Below, in pieces: positions 14,562 to 26,018 of a DNA stretch of 64,000 nt. The position numbers were made by a program, and so were the translations under genes. Position 1 is the stretch's first letter. Every line of letters starts with the position of its first letter. The stretch is from assembly GCF_000150275.1 (NCBI RefSeq), contig NW_002060959.1, forward strand, positions 626,172 through 690,171, in the 5' to 3' direction. The notes under the pieces are model-generated. The model did not search any database. It saw only the letters and a program-made list of their open reading frames with translations, and was not told the DNA's origin. This DNA comes from Trichoplax adhaerens (Eukaryota > Placozoa > Uniplacotomia > Trichoplacea > Trichoplacidae).

Positions 14562-15271
14562 ATAATATAGGGTAACCAAGAGATCTTTCCATTTACTTTA
14601 TTGATAACTACAATGTCAAAGATGGATAATTGATTAATTGAGATCGATCTTGAGCAATACAATAATTAATTAATCACTGGCGCATTTTTGAACGTCGTAT
14701 ATCGACCAAAGAATTATTTCGATTAATAATTATAATAAAAGTAAAGGCTAATTTAAAGTAACTTTCGAATGATGGTGTTAAGTATTGCTTGTATGAACAG
14801 TCACATTGTGAGTTTGCGATTATGTCCTTGAATGAGCCAGTTTAAAAGTTTACGCTAATCTGTTAATATAGTACACATATTAATTCGAGACTATAAAGCT
14901 CGATTTAAAACTTTGCTAAGGTATACCGGATAATAGTACTTTAACTCTTATATGGGAGACTGCTAACGTAATCTTATATTTAATTATTAGTTACGGTCTT
15001 AACTGGAGAATGCCAGTTTCGTACTAGAACCAGTACAAGTACGCCATTCCATCCTATTAGCTAGATACTGTACTACTATAATCATCAGAGATCATCACTT
15101 TGAACTTCAACGTATACGCGTATAGAACAAGCATTTAATCAGTGGGAAAGATGCATAAGTTTACTAATATCAGATATCGATATATTGCCTTTGAAGACTG
15201 ATAATAATGTAAGCACATAATAAGACAGCAAACGGTAAAGCTTTAATATTTCAACCTACACCATAATAGCC

Positions 15272-16185
15272 TGTCACAAACCAACTTCGTGACAAGGATA
15301 ACGTAAAACAAATCTCTAAATCTCTATAGTCTCCGGGATTCAGTATCCCTACTCACAAGAATTTAGACGCCTTTGATTCTACGTTAAAACAACTATACAA
15401 TTGAGAACTGCTTTATTCAACTATCTGACGGGTTTATATACCCTTCTACAGCAGCTAACATTCACAAGTCATCTTATAAAAATACTTGGGTGAGAACATC
15501 TACTAACTAGTTTTTCACAGTCGGACTACAATATGTCCATTCACAGAATCATTTCAGCACACATTACAGCACAGCAATAAATTTACAGTAACACATTTAT
15601 AATTAGATGTCACAACCGAGATTGTAACACAAGAATTAAACGGGATTCTTTCCTCTAAAGTAGACTTAACTATCTAAGCAACTAACTCTAAGCACTCTTT
15701 AATCAACCAAACTTAGATTCGAGTCTTAGACGATAGATTACTCACGTTAAGGACCAAAACTTTATTCTAGAAGCTATTTTATTAAAATGTCCGATTGAAC
15801 GCACAACTTACAATTACGACTAGCAACTGATAACCATCTGTCATCGACTAACGTAACTAACTCTCAATTAAGAACTTTGAGACTTTATATATCCTCACCA
15901 ACTTCGTTGGTGCAAAAACAGTAATTAATTAATAACCCAGTCTACATACTTATTATAGCTAGAATCACAACACACTTTCTATGACATTTAATATTAGTTA
16001 ATTAGTAGCTAGGTGTCAACATATGATTCATCACACAACAAAATTATAATATTGATGATGCATTAATTAATGAATGTCACATTAGAGTAATTCCTATTGT
16101 AAGTAACTAGTTGTAATATAATATCACTATATTATATTAACCAAATTTAGATATCTATTTCTTCACGGTAGTTCGCACCGTGACA
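15272..16185 (-). mobile_element. Solo LTR, type R2, interrupted by a younger R3 LTR
   Basis: Starts TGTCACAAACC, ends ACCGTGACA and is flanked by the perfect 5-bp duplication TAGCC (15,267-15,271 and 16,186-16,190). In minus orientation it has a TATA box (GGGTATATAAACC) followed by TTGAATAAAGC, a good polyadenylation signal. Each end forms a hairpin: GTCAC…GTGAC at one side and CACGGT…ACCGTG at the other. An R3 LTR is inserted at 15,608-16,081; the R2 copy at 32.8 kb shows the empty site (AATTAGAGTAATTCC). Confidence 0.88.
15608..16081 (-). mobile_element. Solo LTR, type R3, nested in R2
   Basis: 474 bp, TGTCACAACC…AATGTCACA, with a perfect 5-bp duplication TTAGA on both sides. It is nearly identical to the inverted copy at 23,237-23,710 and has exactly the same length. 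On the minus strand it has a TATA box (GGATATATAAAGTC) and downstream AATAAA motifs. Its integrity suggests recent insertion. Confidence 0.92.
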
Positions 16186-16202
16186 TAGCCACATTAACCA
16201 TA

Positions 16203-16691
16203 TGTAGTGCAGCCCCAAATATAGCCTAGATTACTATTATAAGACGGTACGAGAGTAACTTAACTTGTAAGCTAGAGTGTAAGATTGTGTAAGAGTCTAT
16301 TTGTAGAAGATGTTTCAGTACGTATTGTATCGAATCTATTAAGATGTTTATATAAAGATCTGAGATATAAATAGATTTGCGCTAAGTATGTTAGTACTGT
16401 AAGTATTGTATTGTAATGCTTTAAATAGACGCGCGAATTATGAATAGATTGCGCGATGGTAAATTTAGATCTGATCTTGCGACTTAATGGGAAAGATAAA
16501 ATTAGTTACAGTAAAGGCATTCTGTAACTAATCGTATATAAATCGTGAATTTTGCTATAATAAGTAGATTGTCAGATTGTCAGATAGTCCGTTAGTCCTT
16601 GCTAGTTAGACGAACCTAACTTCTGTAATAAAGTGAAATTTGCAAGAAACTGTAGTTCTTGATTTATTGTTTTGAAGATCACATTATCACA
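16203..16691 (+). mobile_element. Solo LTR, type R7 (single copy in the window)
   Basis: Starts TGTAGTGCAGCC and ends TTATCACA, with flanks CCATA and CCATT (four of five bases equal). Inside, in + orientation, are a TATA box (CGTATATAAATCG) near 16,536 and TGTAATAAAGTG near 16,625, the order expected of an LTR. No second copy is present to confirm the ends. Confidence 0.55.
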
Positions 16692-17541
16692 CCATTCTAT
16701 ATACTCTATTAAGCTACTGTAGTCCTACTTAAACAAATAAATTAAATCTAACATACCCATGATTACTCCGGCTGTATAAAATTTGAGCTGTAACATAGTT
16801 GATCTATATCTATTGTCGAAAAATTTTTATATTTAGCTACTCCTTTTATAAAGTATATCGGAAATGAAGTGGAAATTGCATAAACGTTAATATCTTATAA
16901 ATCATCTGAACTATAGTAAAATACAGACTTAACAATTGATAGCTTCAAAGCAAAAGAAATATTCTCACTTATAGCACATCATAGCAGTAAATTTTCACCT
17001 CGCAGTCATGTTAAAATATTAATTTGCTACTTAGCGATTATTATATCTCATGTAAACAACCATTTCATAGTTTCTTTTATTTTAACATTGTCTGCCTACA
17101 GCTTTATTTGGGTTCAAATTGTTGTAAAGCCATAGGGTAAAACCAATTATACATAAGACAAAGGAAATCTATCAGGGATGAGTAAATAAACAATGAAATA
17201 TGAACTACACCATAAAATTATTGAAAGCCAAATAACATGCAGTTTGAAATTCGAAACGTAGAAATTTAAAAATTGCACTAATTAGAATAACTATAATATA
17301 ATTTAAAGCTTACACTATTTGTATTAACGTATAGCTCAATTTGTTTACGAATTATATTTTAAAACACTAAATGAGATGCTATTAAACTAAGCTGTATGGA
17401 ATTGGAGCTACACAATAAGGTTCCAGTACAATATGTGAATGAAAATTTGGGAAATATTGATGAAGGCTATGGTTGGTCTTTATCATTTAAGTTTTTTGTT
17501 GCAATTATGCACATATGCAGTAGACTCGTATTGATAATTAT

Positions 17542-17556
17542 CCCACCCACCCTCCC
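17542..17556 (-). other. G-quadruplex motif at the end of R4
   Basis: The minus strand reads GGGAGGGTGGGTGGG: four runs of three G with one-base loops. This is the most stable canonical quadruplex pattern and striking in such AT-rich DNA. In the inverted copy the fourth run is mutated (GTGCG at 34,895-34,899). Confidence 0.8.
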
Positions 17557-18910
17557 TTGAAATGAGCAGCGCGGGGGTATTTATACTACTGTTAAATGAC
17601 TCTGATTATGGGTTCATTTCAATAGGTCAGTATAAGATTCTTACAGTACTTTTAACCTCAAGATTTCTTCATGTAAAACGAATAGCTCTAAGGTAGTAAT
17701 TTCTGCAGAGTACTGATTATTAAAATAGTATTCGTTATATCGCTAAGGGTGGCCACTGGGCCTTTAAATTTTGATTTCATGTAATATTCTGATGAAAATT
17801 GAATAAACATAGAATCTTTATTGAGTTTTCTATACAGCCATTTTGATTGTTACATTTTCTTATAACGGTTGTTATCGACAGAGCAAGCTTTGCTTGCATA
17901 CGACAGCGATCCTTAGACACATTATAATGATTGGTATAGAATTGACCACAGTACGAAGGACATTCTACCGCACTGTAGATATCTTACAGTACCTGCTAAT
18001 CTTAACTTGGTATGTCCATCACCGTACATTAGTTATCATAATGTGCTCTGGACCATTAACTAATCTTAATATAGCATAGTATATTACTGTTACTAGGATA
18101 TATATAATATCCAATGATAATACTATCTGTTAATTTTATTAACAAATTGACCATAAACGTATATTTGAAAGTTTCGCTCACCAACCTTAACATAGCATTA
18201 ATACCGTATATAGTAACCATCCTTATTCAGTAAACATACTAATACGAAAGTTACTTAACGAAATTTGAATTGGTATAGAAATGAATGATCTGTAGGGTTT
18301 ATGTAAATATTATTGAGAAGGTAGAAGTGATTGATACACATCAGTAGGTACTATTAGTTCTATTGCTCTCTTACAATTCGTAGTGTTATCCTACTGTAGT
18401 TCCCCTGTCCCGATTACTAATATGAAAGTTACTTAACGAAATTTGAATTGGTATAGAAATGAATGATCTCTAGGATTTATGTAAATATTATTGAGAAGGT
18501 AGAAGTGATTGATACACATCAGTAGGTACTATTAGTTCTATTGCTCTCTTGCAATTCGTAGTGTTATCCTAATGTAGTTCCCCTGTCCCTATTACTTTTG
18601 ATTTCTATACTGTATATAGTAACCATCCTTATTCGGTAAACATACTAATACGAAAGTTACTTAACGAAATTTGAAAAGTGATTGATACACATCAGTAGGT
18701 ACTCTTAGTTCTATTGCTCTCTTGCAATTCGTAGTGTTACCCTACTATAGTTCCCCTGTCCCGGTTATTTTTGATTGCTATATATCATATTACAAAAAGT
18801 ATTTCTAAGAGGATAATGTTCGTTAGTCAGCGATCTGATAGTTACTGAACCTATGTTAAATGAGCACATTATCGTAAACCGTCAGTAAAGCGATGGGAGT
18901 TTGCACTAGT
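17542..18910 (+). repeat. Repeat R4, copy 1, with internal triplication
   Basis: 1,369 bp, running from CCCACCCACCCTCCC to ACTAGT, flanked by AATTAT on both sides (17,536-17,541 and 18,911-18,916). It is homologous in inverted orientation to 33,510-34,899. It contains a block present once in the other copy but about three times here, with units starting near 18,238, 18,416 and 18,644; the third lacks part of the unit. The ends are not TG/CA and no terminal inverted repeat is visible, so the element class is unknown. Confidence 0.75.
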
Positions 18911-19164
18911 AATTATAAAAATTTAGCTTAAAGGATTGTAAATATGCAGTACGACTAAATGATACTATTATTTATTACGATGAGCGCATACGGAAGCTTA
19001 AAGTCTTTAATTAATTGTCTAGACATTGCAACTATTTTTAAATTGGATCAATTTATTATTTATCATTCCTTTTAGCCATAGCATGAAACTGCTGAGTAAG
19101 AATTTGGTAGTTTCATACTTACCTGCATACTGTGTTCACTAATATTATTGATTAAATAAGAATT

Positions 19165-19729
19165 TTTCACGGTTAGAACCACCGTGAAGACTAAATGACT
19201 AAATTTATTGGTTAACATTTATATATGGAAACAACTAATAATAACTTGCGGTAAGAACTACGTTAGTTATTACTTTGTTACTGTAAATTATGCTGCACTG
19301 TAGTACAAGTTCTTACACGGCGAATAATATTAATTGATTATAGTTTTATGTCTTTTAACGCTTTTGATTAACATCCTCAAGATATTCAATTGTCAATGAT
19401 ACTATAAATAATTCTGTGCATGGATATACTGTAATCTAATTATCTAGAATCCTTCAGTACATGTCTAAGATTATGAATAATTTCTATATTAATTTAGCTA
19501 TTCAATACGAACTAAATTTTATGAACTGGTATGACTCATGCATGATAGCAGCTGCCGAAGAGTATTTAAGCTCGGCAGGTAGCTGCAAAAAAAGAATTCT
19601 ATTGCTGTTTAACGTTGAATCAAGGTATCTAAATTCTTGTGAGATAGTTTAGGGATACTGAATTCTGAAGACTGCAGTAATTTAGAGGTTCGTTTTACGT
19701 TATCTTTGTCACGAAGCTATTTTGTGACA
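19165..19729 (+). mobile_element. Solo LTR, type R2 (sense orientation)
   Basis: Starts TTTCACGG (TG eroded), has the CACGGT…ACCGTG-type end hairpin and ends TTTTGTGACA. Flanks GAATT and GAAGT match at four of five bases. It is homologous to the R2 copies at 32.0 and 50.4 kb. The 63-codon open frame at 19,461-19,652 lies entirely inside it and is not a host gene. Confidence 0.75.
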
Positions 19730-20760
19730 GAAGTCAATAGGTAGTTTATGCCAAATGAATGAAATAGCTAATTTCCTTCTTTATGATGAATCTCAATCGC
19801 ATTTGCACTTATAAATTATTACCGATGTTATTTATTTACAATGTATAATAATCTTTTATTAGATAGTTTTTCTCAGTCTTAATTTAATGAATAATTATAA
19901 AACTTAAAACATTATAAGAGAAAGGTATTGAAGAACTTAAGTAACTAAACAGTCTTCTGTTTAGATCACTTTATTTGTTAGCGAATATTAAATTAATAAA
20001 ATTTACTAGCTATATCCATTTGGTTTGAATATTTGAAGCATTTATTGTATTTAAAAAAGAAGATTGATGTTTTTCGTATATATAAATACACAGTAATTTG
20101 AAATGAAGTAACTCAACCCAATTGAAAGCACTGAGATTAAATAAGCGAAGCAGGATAACTTAGCGATTTTAATACGAATTTGTTTATCATTTCTCAGTTA
20201 ATATTCAATAAACTTGCCTTAGCTTTTTCGAAAATTCGCATTTCAATAAAGTAATAAATCACTGTTATAAATTGTTCTGCAAGGCACAGTAAACCATGTA
20301 CAGCGGATCCCTATTGTCTCCTTGGACCTTCAGATTTTAAGAAAGTGCCTTCAAAAGAATATTATTTAGTAATAACGTTGCACCTTAATATACAAACAAT
20401 ATAACTTATATTGGACTGCTTATTAAAATTGCAAGCTCTGTTTAGGCAAGTTTGCAATAGTGCTTTTACAATCTGTCACTTTCATTATATACAGATTCTC
20501 TGCTCGAATATTTTAAAGCATAAGCAACATAGTGCCAAATTACTATTAATGGTAATAAAAAATCTCGATAAATACTGTAATTTACTTATTTGGTTATGAA
20601 TCATCGTCCACAGTGTAACTAGCAGGAGATAGTATCTTCAGAGACACAATAGCTGCACGTAATACATTTTCTTTGATTATGCAAAAGCTAAGGCTTGAAG
20701 CAGCAATTATTAGCTCAAAATTTCACACCCTTTAATTTACGACACTTGATTATTAACTTT
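19730..20760. other. Intergenic sequence between R2 and R1 LTRs
   Basis: AT-rich, with short open frames only (for example 20,411-20,599) and no splice-supported coding segment. Confidence 0.45.
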
Positions 20761-20765
20761 CTAGT

Positions 20766-21396
20766 TGTTACAGTGTTATATACTGTATTACAGTAGAAAT
20801 ATCAATGTTAGGATAATTCTATTAGACTATCCTTATTTAGTTAACTTCTAATTTGGATATACTGTATTTTAATATAGCACTGACTTTTTATGACAGTGAC
20901 ACTTATACACATACTGAAATTAATAGTTCTAATAGGGAATGCAAATCATCTGCTTACAGTTCCAATCATTGTGATTGTAATTTACTTATAGTAGACTGTA
21001 AATTATCATGGAAATGTTCCGTGATAGGACATATCGTAATCTGACTATTCTGTATTAGTCATTATATGTCTATGTTCGTAAATACTGTTGTCTGCATTAA
21101 GGGAGCAGTAGCTAAAATTAATATCTAATTCAGTAAATAATTCTAATGTTAATTGTATTAACTATGACTCATGAACTATTGAGGAATAGTATATAAATGC
21201 AGTATATCGTGAAATAAAGAAGAATTGTCCAACTTAGTGTTTAACGTAAAATACGAGGCGTTTAAGTCTTTGTGTAGTCTGCTAGTAGAGCAAAAGTGCT
21301 CGTGATAGTGCAGATATCGTTCCTTGATACGTAGTTCAAGGAATTGACTTATTGATCGTAGATTACGTTATCTTGTTGCAAAGCTGTTTTGTGACA
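20766..21396 (+). mobile_element. Solo LTR, type R1, copy 2
   Basis: 631 bp, TGTTACAGTG…TTTGTGACA, with perfect flanking CTAGT duplications (20,761-20,765 and 21,397-21,401). TATA box AGTATATAAATGC is followed closely by GTGAAATAAAG. It is highly similar to copy 1 at 8.4 kb. Confidence 0.9.
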
Positions 21397-21401
21397 CTAG
21401 T

Positions 21402-23057
21402 ATATATCGTAGCCGGTCAAATATTTGAATTGATTATAATTTAATGCAGAGTCAAATGGACGAAATCGAATTAAAATCCAAATTGAGATATTTAGCTTAA
21501 CATACAATGCACAAACTAACGATAGCAAAGAGTATAAAATGTTAAACAATACACTTTCCTTCATTGTTTACAATGGTTCTCAAACTTTGTTGATAATTGA
21601 AATATGCTATCAATACTAATATTTTGCAGCGAAAGATTAGACTATCAGGTATATGTAAGGTGTCGTAAACATTTCGATTATATTATTGATATTCTGTTTA
21701 CGCTACTGAAATGCTTAATACAATCCAGTTGAATATATTATTGAACTTTAACTATGGGAAAGTGGAAACAATAAGAGAATGCAATCTGTATATTAATTTA
21801 AATATTTAGTATAAATATTATAGATGAAATAATCGAAATAATGAGATAAAATTAGAGAAATTCTTACTAAAAAGTGCTCTCTTTTCAAGATCACTTAAGG
21901 CAATAAGACTTATGAATAACTATTGATTAATTTCCTCTTAACTACAAGCCTACAATATATCAATAATCTAAAGATCCTAAAGCAAAACAAAATTTATTCA
22001 ATAGTACTCTTACATTATCATAGGAATAATTGTGATTTATCATATTAATTTCAGAATACTGATAATTATAATACGCACAGAATGGTGCTATGTACTACAA
22101 TAGCAATTTTAAACTATTGTCATTGCCTAATTATTAATTATTAATTATTAATTATTAATTATTATCCACAATTTATACTGTATACGCCCATAATATAGTC
22201 GTAACAACCATAAGCTTGAAGGTTGTTTGCTAATAATTGATAAGTAATAACTTTTGTCGAATTGGAAACGCCTGCAAACATTTAGCTTAAGCTGTCTCTC
22301 TTCTCAGAAATGAATCGATCCCGCGATGGTCTTGCAATTACTTTGAAAATATCCATTTACTTTCTATTATAGCATAAATTTCTTAACCAATTAAAAGTAT
22401 GATTACAATGAAAGAAAAATTATTGTATTACTTGTCAATAGATTTGATGGCTGGCAAATAAACACTAATAGTATAAGGTATAATAGCAGTGTATACTTCA
22501 TTTCATAATTTTTCTTATCATTACTTTAGCTTATCCTCATTGACATCTATATTGTACCATAAAACTATATAAGTCGGCTCAAACTTGTTTACATCATTTT
22601 GATTTCAAGATTTGGCAAGATATTCAAACATCTCAGTAGCAAGCTTCCAACACTTTGATTTAATAATATTTGCAATGAATTTATTAAACACAATCATAGG
22701 TACGGCTAATACTTAATTCTGCTCAAAAGTACGTCAGGGTACCGTTTCTTTTCTGTAAATTTCACAAGTTTATCATTAAGCTAATTTATGCAAATATTAA
22801 ATTGAGTGTTAAAGTTAAGCAAGAGAACTAGCCTCTTATAATATTTCATACCATTAGATTCCTTGCCAGGCGGAAACTAAATTATTTTAAACTCATTTTG
22901 AGCTACCACTTTAAGAGATTTTCATATCGTCAGCAAAATTTTTTTTGGATAGAAATAACATTGAAAGATCAAAGCTAACGTTACAGGTGCAGAAATTTGC
23001 AATCGAATTTGAATACAGTTTCTTGTTAATTTTTATTGTTGCATGCCGGTATAGTAG
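21402..23057. other. Intergenic AT-rich sequence with a 7-bp microsatellite
   Basis: No gene is supported. At 22,128-22,165 the 7-mer TAATTAT is repeated about five times in tandem. Nothing else stands out. Confidence 0.6.
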
Positions 23058-23953
23058 TGTGAGGTAGATAGATCAAGAATCTTCAAAACTTTAGAAAAAT
23101 TAAGATTTATTGAACAAAACCTCCTTTACGAAGATACAACGTAATCGATTAGCTGAGGAGCTCTAACGAGAAAGAACTATCTTACTATACTAAACTACTC
23201 GCTTATATACTTTTCCGCCTTTACAGTCTTAGCACCTGTGACATTCATTAATTAATGCATCATCAATATTATAATTTTGTTGTGTGATGAATCATATGTT
23301 GACACCTAGCTACTAATTAACTAATATTAAATGTCATAGAAAGTGTGTTGTGATTCTAGCTATAATAAGTATGTAGACTGGGTTATTAATTAATTACTGT
23401 TTTTGCACCAACGAAGTTGGTGAGGATATATAAAGTCTCAAAGTTCTTAATTGAGAGTTAGTTACGTTAGTCGATGACAGATGGTTATCAGTTGCTAGTC
23501 GTAATTGTAAGTTGTGCGTTCAATCGGACATTTTAATAAAATAGCTTCTAGAATAAAGTTTTGATCCTTAGCGTGAGTAATCTATCGTCTAAGACTCGAA
23601 TCTAAGTTTGGTTGATTAAAGAGTGCTTAGAGTTAGTTGCTTAGATAGTTAAGTCTACTTTAGAGGAAAGAATCCCGTTTAATTCTTGTGTTACGATCTC
23701 GGTTGTGACAGCACCTTACTTACTACACATTTCAGTATTATCATCTCAAATACAGGATAGTTTATACCTTTCATGTGAAGCTCTAGTGTGAGCACTGTAG
23801 CGCTTCTCTTCAAAAGGATTACAGTTACTAAGCTAGCTATATTTAATACTTAAGCCTCTAACGAGAATATCTATCATATGTTGAACACAACACCTACGGT
23901 AGACATTACTAAATATATCATCAACTTAGAATACAATATTACACTGTCTTACA
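23058..23953 (-). mobile_element. Solo LTR, type R8, interrupted by R3
   Basis: Starts TGTGAGGTAG, ends GTCTTACA and is flanked by perfect AGTAG duplications (23,053-23,057 and 23,954-23,958). Removing the nested R3 element and its 5-bp duplication leaves about 417 bp. On the minus strand it has a TATA box (AAAGTATATAAGCGAG) and then TTCAATAAATC, an AATAAA signal. Confidence 0.8.
23237..23710 (+). mobile_element. Solo LTR, type R3, nested in R8
   Basis: 474 bp, TGTGACATTC…GGTTGTGACA, with perfect GCACC duplications (23,232-23,236 and 23,711-23,715). It is an almost identical inverted copy of 15,608-16,081; I noticed only about three mismatches. TATA box GAGGATATATAAAGTC near 23,424; TTTTAATAAAATAG and GAATAAAG downstream. 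Confidence 0.92.
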
Positions 23954-23958
23954 AGTAG

Positions 23959-24321
23959 TAATAAGGTGAAACTGCTACATAAACGATTTTCCTATAAATC
24001 CTGGTTAAGTGCAGCTGGTGAGGTTAGTCAATATCGTAGCCTATTATTGTGACCTAGATAAGATAGTTGCTTATTTAATAATAGACCTATATTTCATCTT
24101 GAAAAGTTAAAACTCCAGCAGCAAAGATTTGCAAAACAAAAATATCTGTTGCAGCAGTAAATATGATTCGATAAGGTTAACAAAGTGACATCCCTCATTA
24201 ATTAAACCTTCAATTCAATTGTGCACTTTCAGTAAATTTTACACTTCATTGAACGGATACCTTAACACTTCGGTAGCACTCTTAATTTCTCATAAATCGA
24301 GCCACTTTTACCATCTAATTC
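23959..24321. other. Upstream region of gene B
   Basis: AT-rich, with no gene or repeat recognised. It would contain the gene B promoter if the start exon at 24,322 is right; no clear TATA box is seen. Confidence 0.4.
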
Positions 24322-26018
24322 ATGATTGCATTACTGCTTATATGTAGGCTGCATTACATCAATACCGTATAATCTTCAATCATTAAGTAACTTGAAATTG
24401 GCTATGGAACCAATTTTTACAATAAGTGTTTCAATCCTTAGCGTTCTAATTTGTTTTATTATTGACATGAAATATTAACTCCAACGAAACATCAGTGGAC
24501 AGTACGTTAGTAGCAAGAAAGAAACATTAATTTGTTGCGTTAGCAACGATATTTATATTGCTTTTAGATTATACTCTTATTACATGCTATTTCATTGCCA
24601 TAAAATATTTTAATGTCGATTAGAAAATTCATTAAATTAATTTTAAGTTTGGTTTTAAGCCGATAATAAAGTATTATTGTTACAATCTCATGGAAAATTA
24701 CTTGGTATGCACTTTGTCTCAGTCATATTTAAATTCTTTAGGTGTCATCTTGCTCATCTCTCTGAAAATTTATAGCTGTCAAACTATGCCGACACCAGAT
24801 GATAGACTTGATGCTATTGATAACATAAAAGAGAAGATAAGTTTAACAGTTCAAGAATCAGTAGAAATTTTAGGAGGAATGATTAGTGATTTTTGTGAAA
24901 ATTCGCTTCGTGATGTTGAATACCGTTCTCCAATTATACTTATGAAGGTTAGCGAATATAAGCTGCTACACAATACTATATAAATTTAATTTCATTATGT
25001 AGGTATTTATTCATAATTTCTTAGTGAAAGAGCATTCTTCAATATGATAGAAGAATCAAAGAGTAGCTATAGCTTTGATTTGAAACTACTACTACATCTA
25101 GTATCATAATAACAATGCAGTATTAATTTTAATTTCTGAAATATTATATGTCAATCAATCATAACATAATAATGATAATTAAGGAATATCCACATCTTTC
25201 TAATTGATAAGCATTTAATACGAATTATCGTATTTGTAACAGGGTACGAAAAGAAATCATGGCCCTTTACTTCCTCAATCTGAGAAAATTTTATCTAACC
25301 TGACATACAATATTGGAAAAATTATTATGACTGGGGGTTTACTTGATCAACTAACAACCTGCTCTATGTCAGCATCGAAAAACAAAGCCTGTTCTTTTGT
25401 CAAATTGCATCATAATTTTCATAAAATATTGGCTAATCTACTTCCAGTGGTAAACTTTTAAATTGATAACTAATCGGAAAGCAAATAGCTAGTAGAAAAT
25501 AGATAACGCATGTATAAAAAAATCCCGTGCATATGTCAGCACGGAATTTTCATCCATTTCTGGCAGATCTTGTTCTAAACAATTACTATTATGATACAAA
25601 TTAATTAACTTTCCTGACATTGCAGTTATATCCAACGCAGTGCAAAGAGAGACAAATGAAGCATTTCAAAGAAGATGGAAGGTATGTCATATAGTAATAT
25701 TGATAANNNNNNNNNNNNNNNNNNNNNNNNNNNNNNNNNNNNNNNNNNNNNNNNNNATACGAGTATACTATACACACCGTATCTTTCCATAATCATTGCT
25801 CAGAAAGTTGTTAGTCCATTAACTATAAGAATTTTTTGAGGCAATTTTAAGTGAAATATTACGGTAAAGCATAGTAATTGCGTTATATTTTCTTTTAGCT
25901 CTGTTAATACCATATCATATATTACCATAACTAATATATTTGCATTAACAGCCTTCCTTTACACATTGGATTTGCCAACTGTCTCACTTACTGCAAAATA
26001 ATAAAAAAGGAGAAATGA
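24322..26018 (+). CDS. Gene B: predicted small secreted protein of the tandem family
   Basis: Paralogue of A and C. Exons: 24742-24947, 25243-25449, 25626-25681, 25952-26018 (stop TGA). The first begins in phase 2 like A and C. A candidate start exon is 24322-24343 (MIALLLI plus one base, donor gtaggc), which would complete a strong signal peptide with VILLISLKIYSCQTMP. Alternatively, translation could start at 24,690 and read straight through the acceptor. The central motif is NLTYNIGKIIMTGGLLDQL. The terminal region corresponds to the single last exon of A and C, but here it is split in two by an intron that contains a 50-base assembly gap; the final exon (LPLHIGFANCLTYC) resembles the end of gene A (LLLTTNYANYLFN). 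Predicted length about 185 residues, 8 Cys in total. No function is recognised. Confidence 0.72.
25707..25756. other. Assembly gap (50 N) in the last intron of gene B
   Basis: A run of exactly 50 N lies between two proposed gene B exons. The round length suggests a placeholder, so the real intron may be longer or shorter. Confidence 0.99.

Noticed and set aside
19461-19652. 63-codon frame
   Set aside because: Lies wholly inside an R2 solo LTR and is broken in the other copies.
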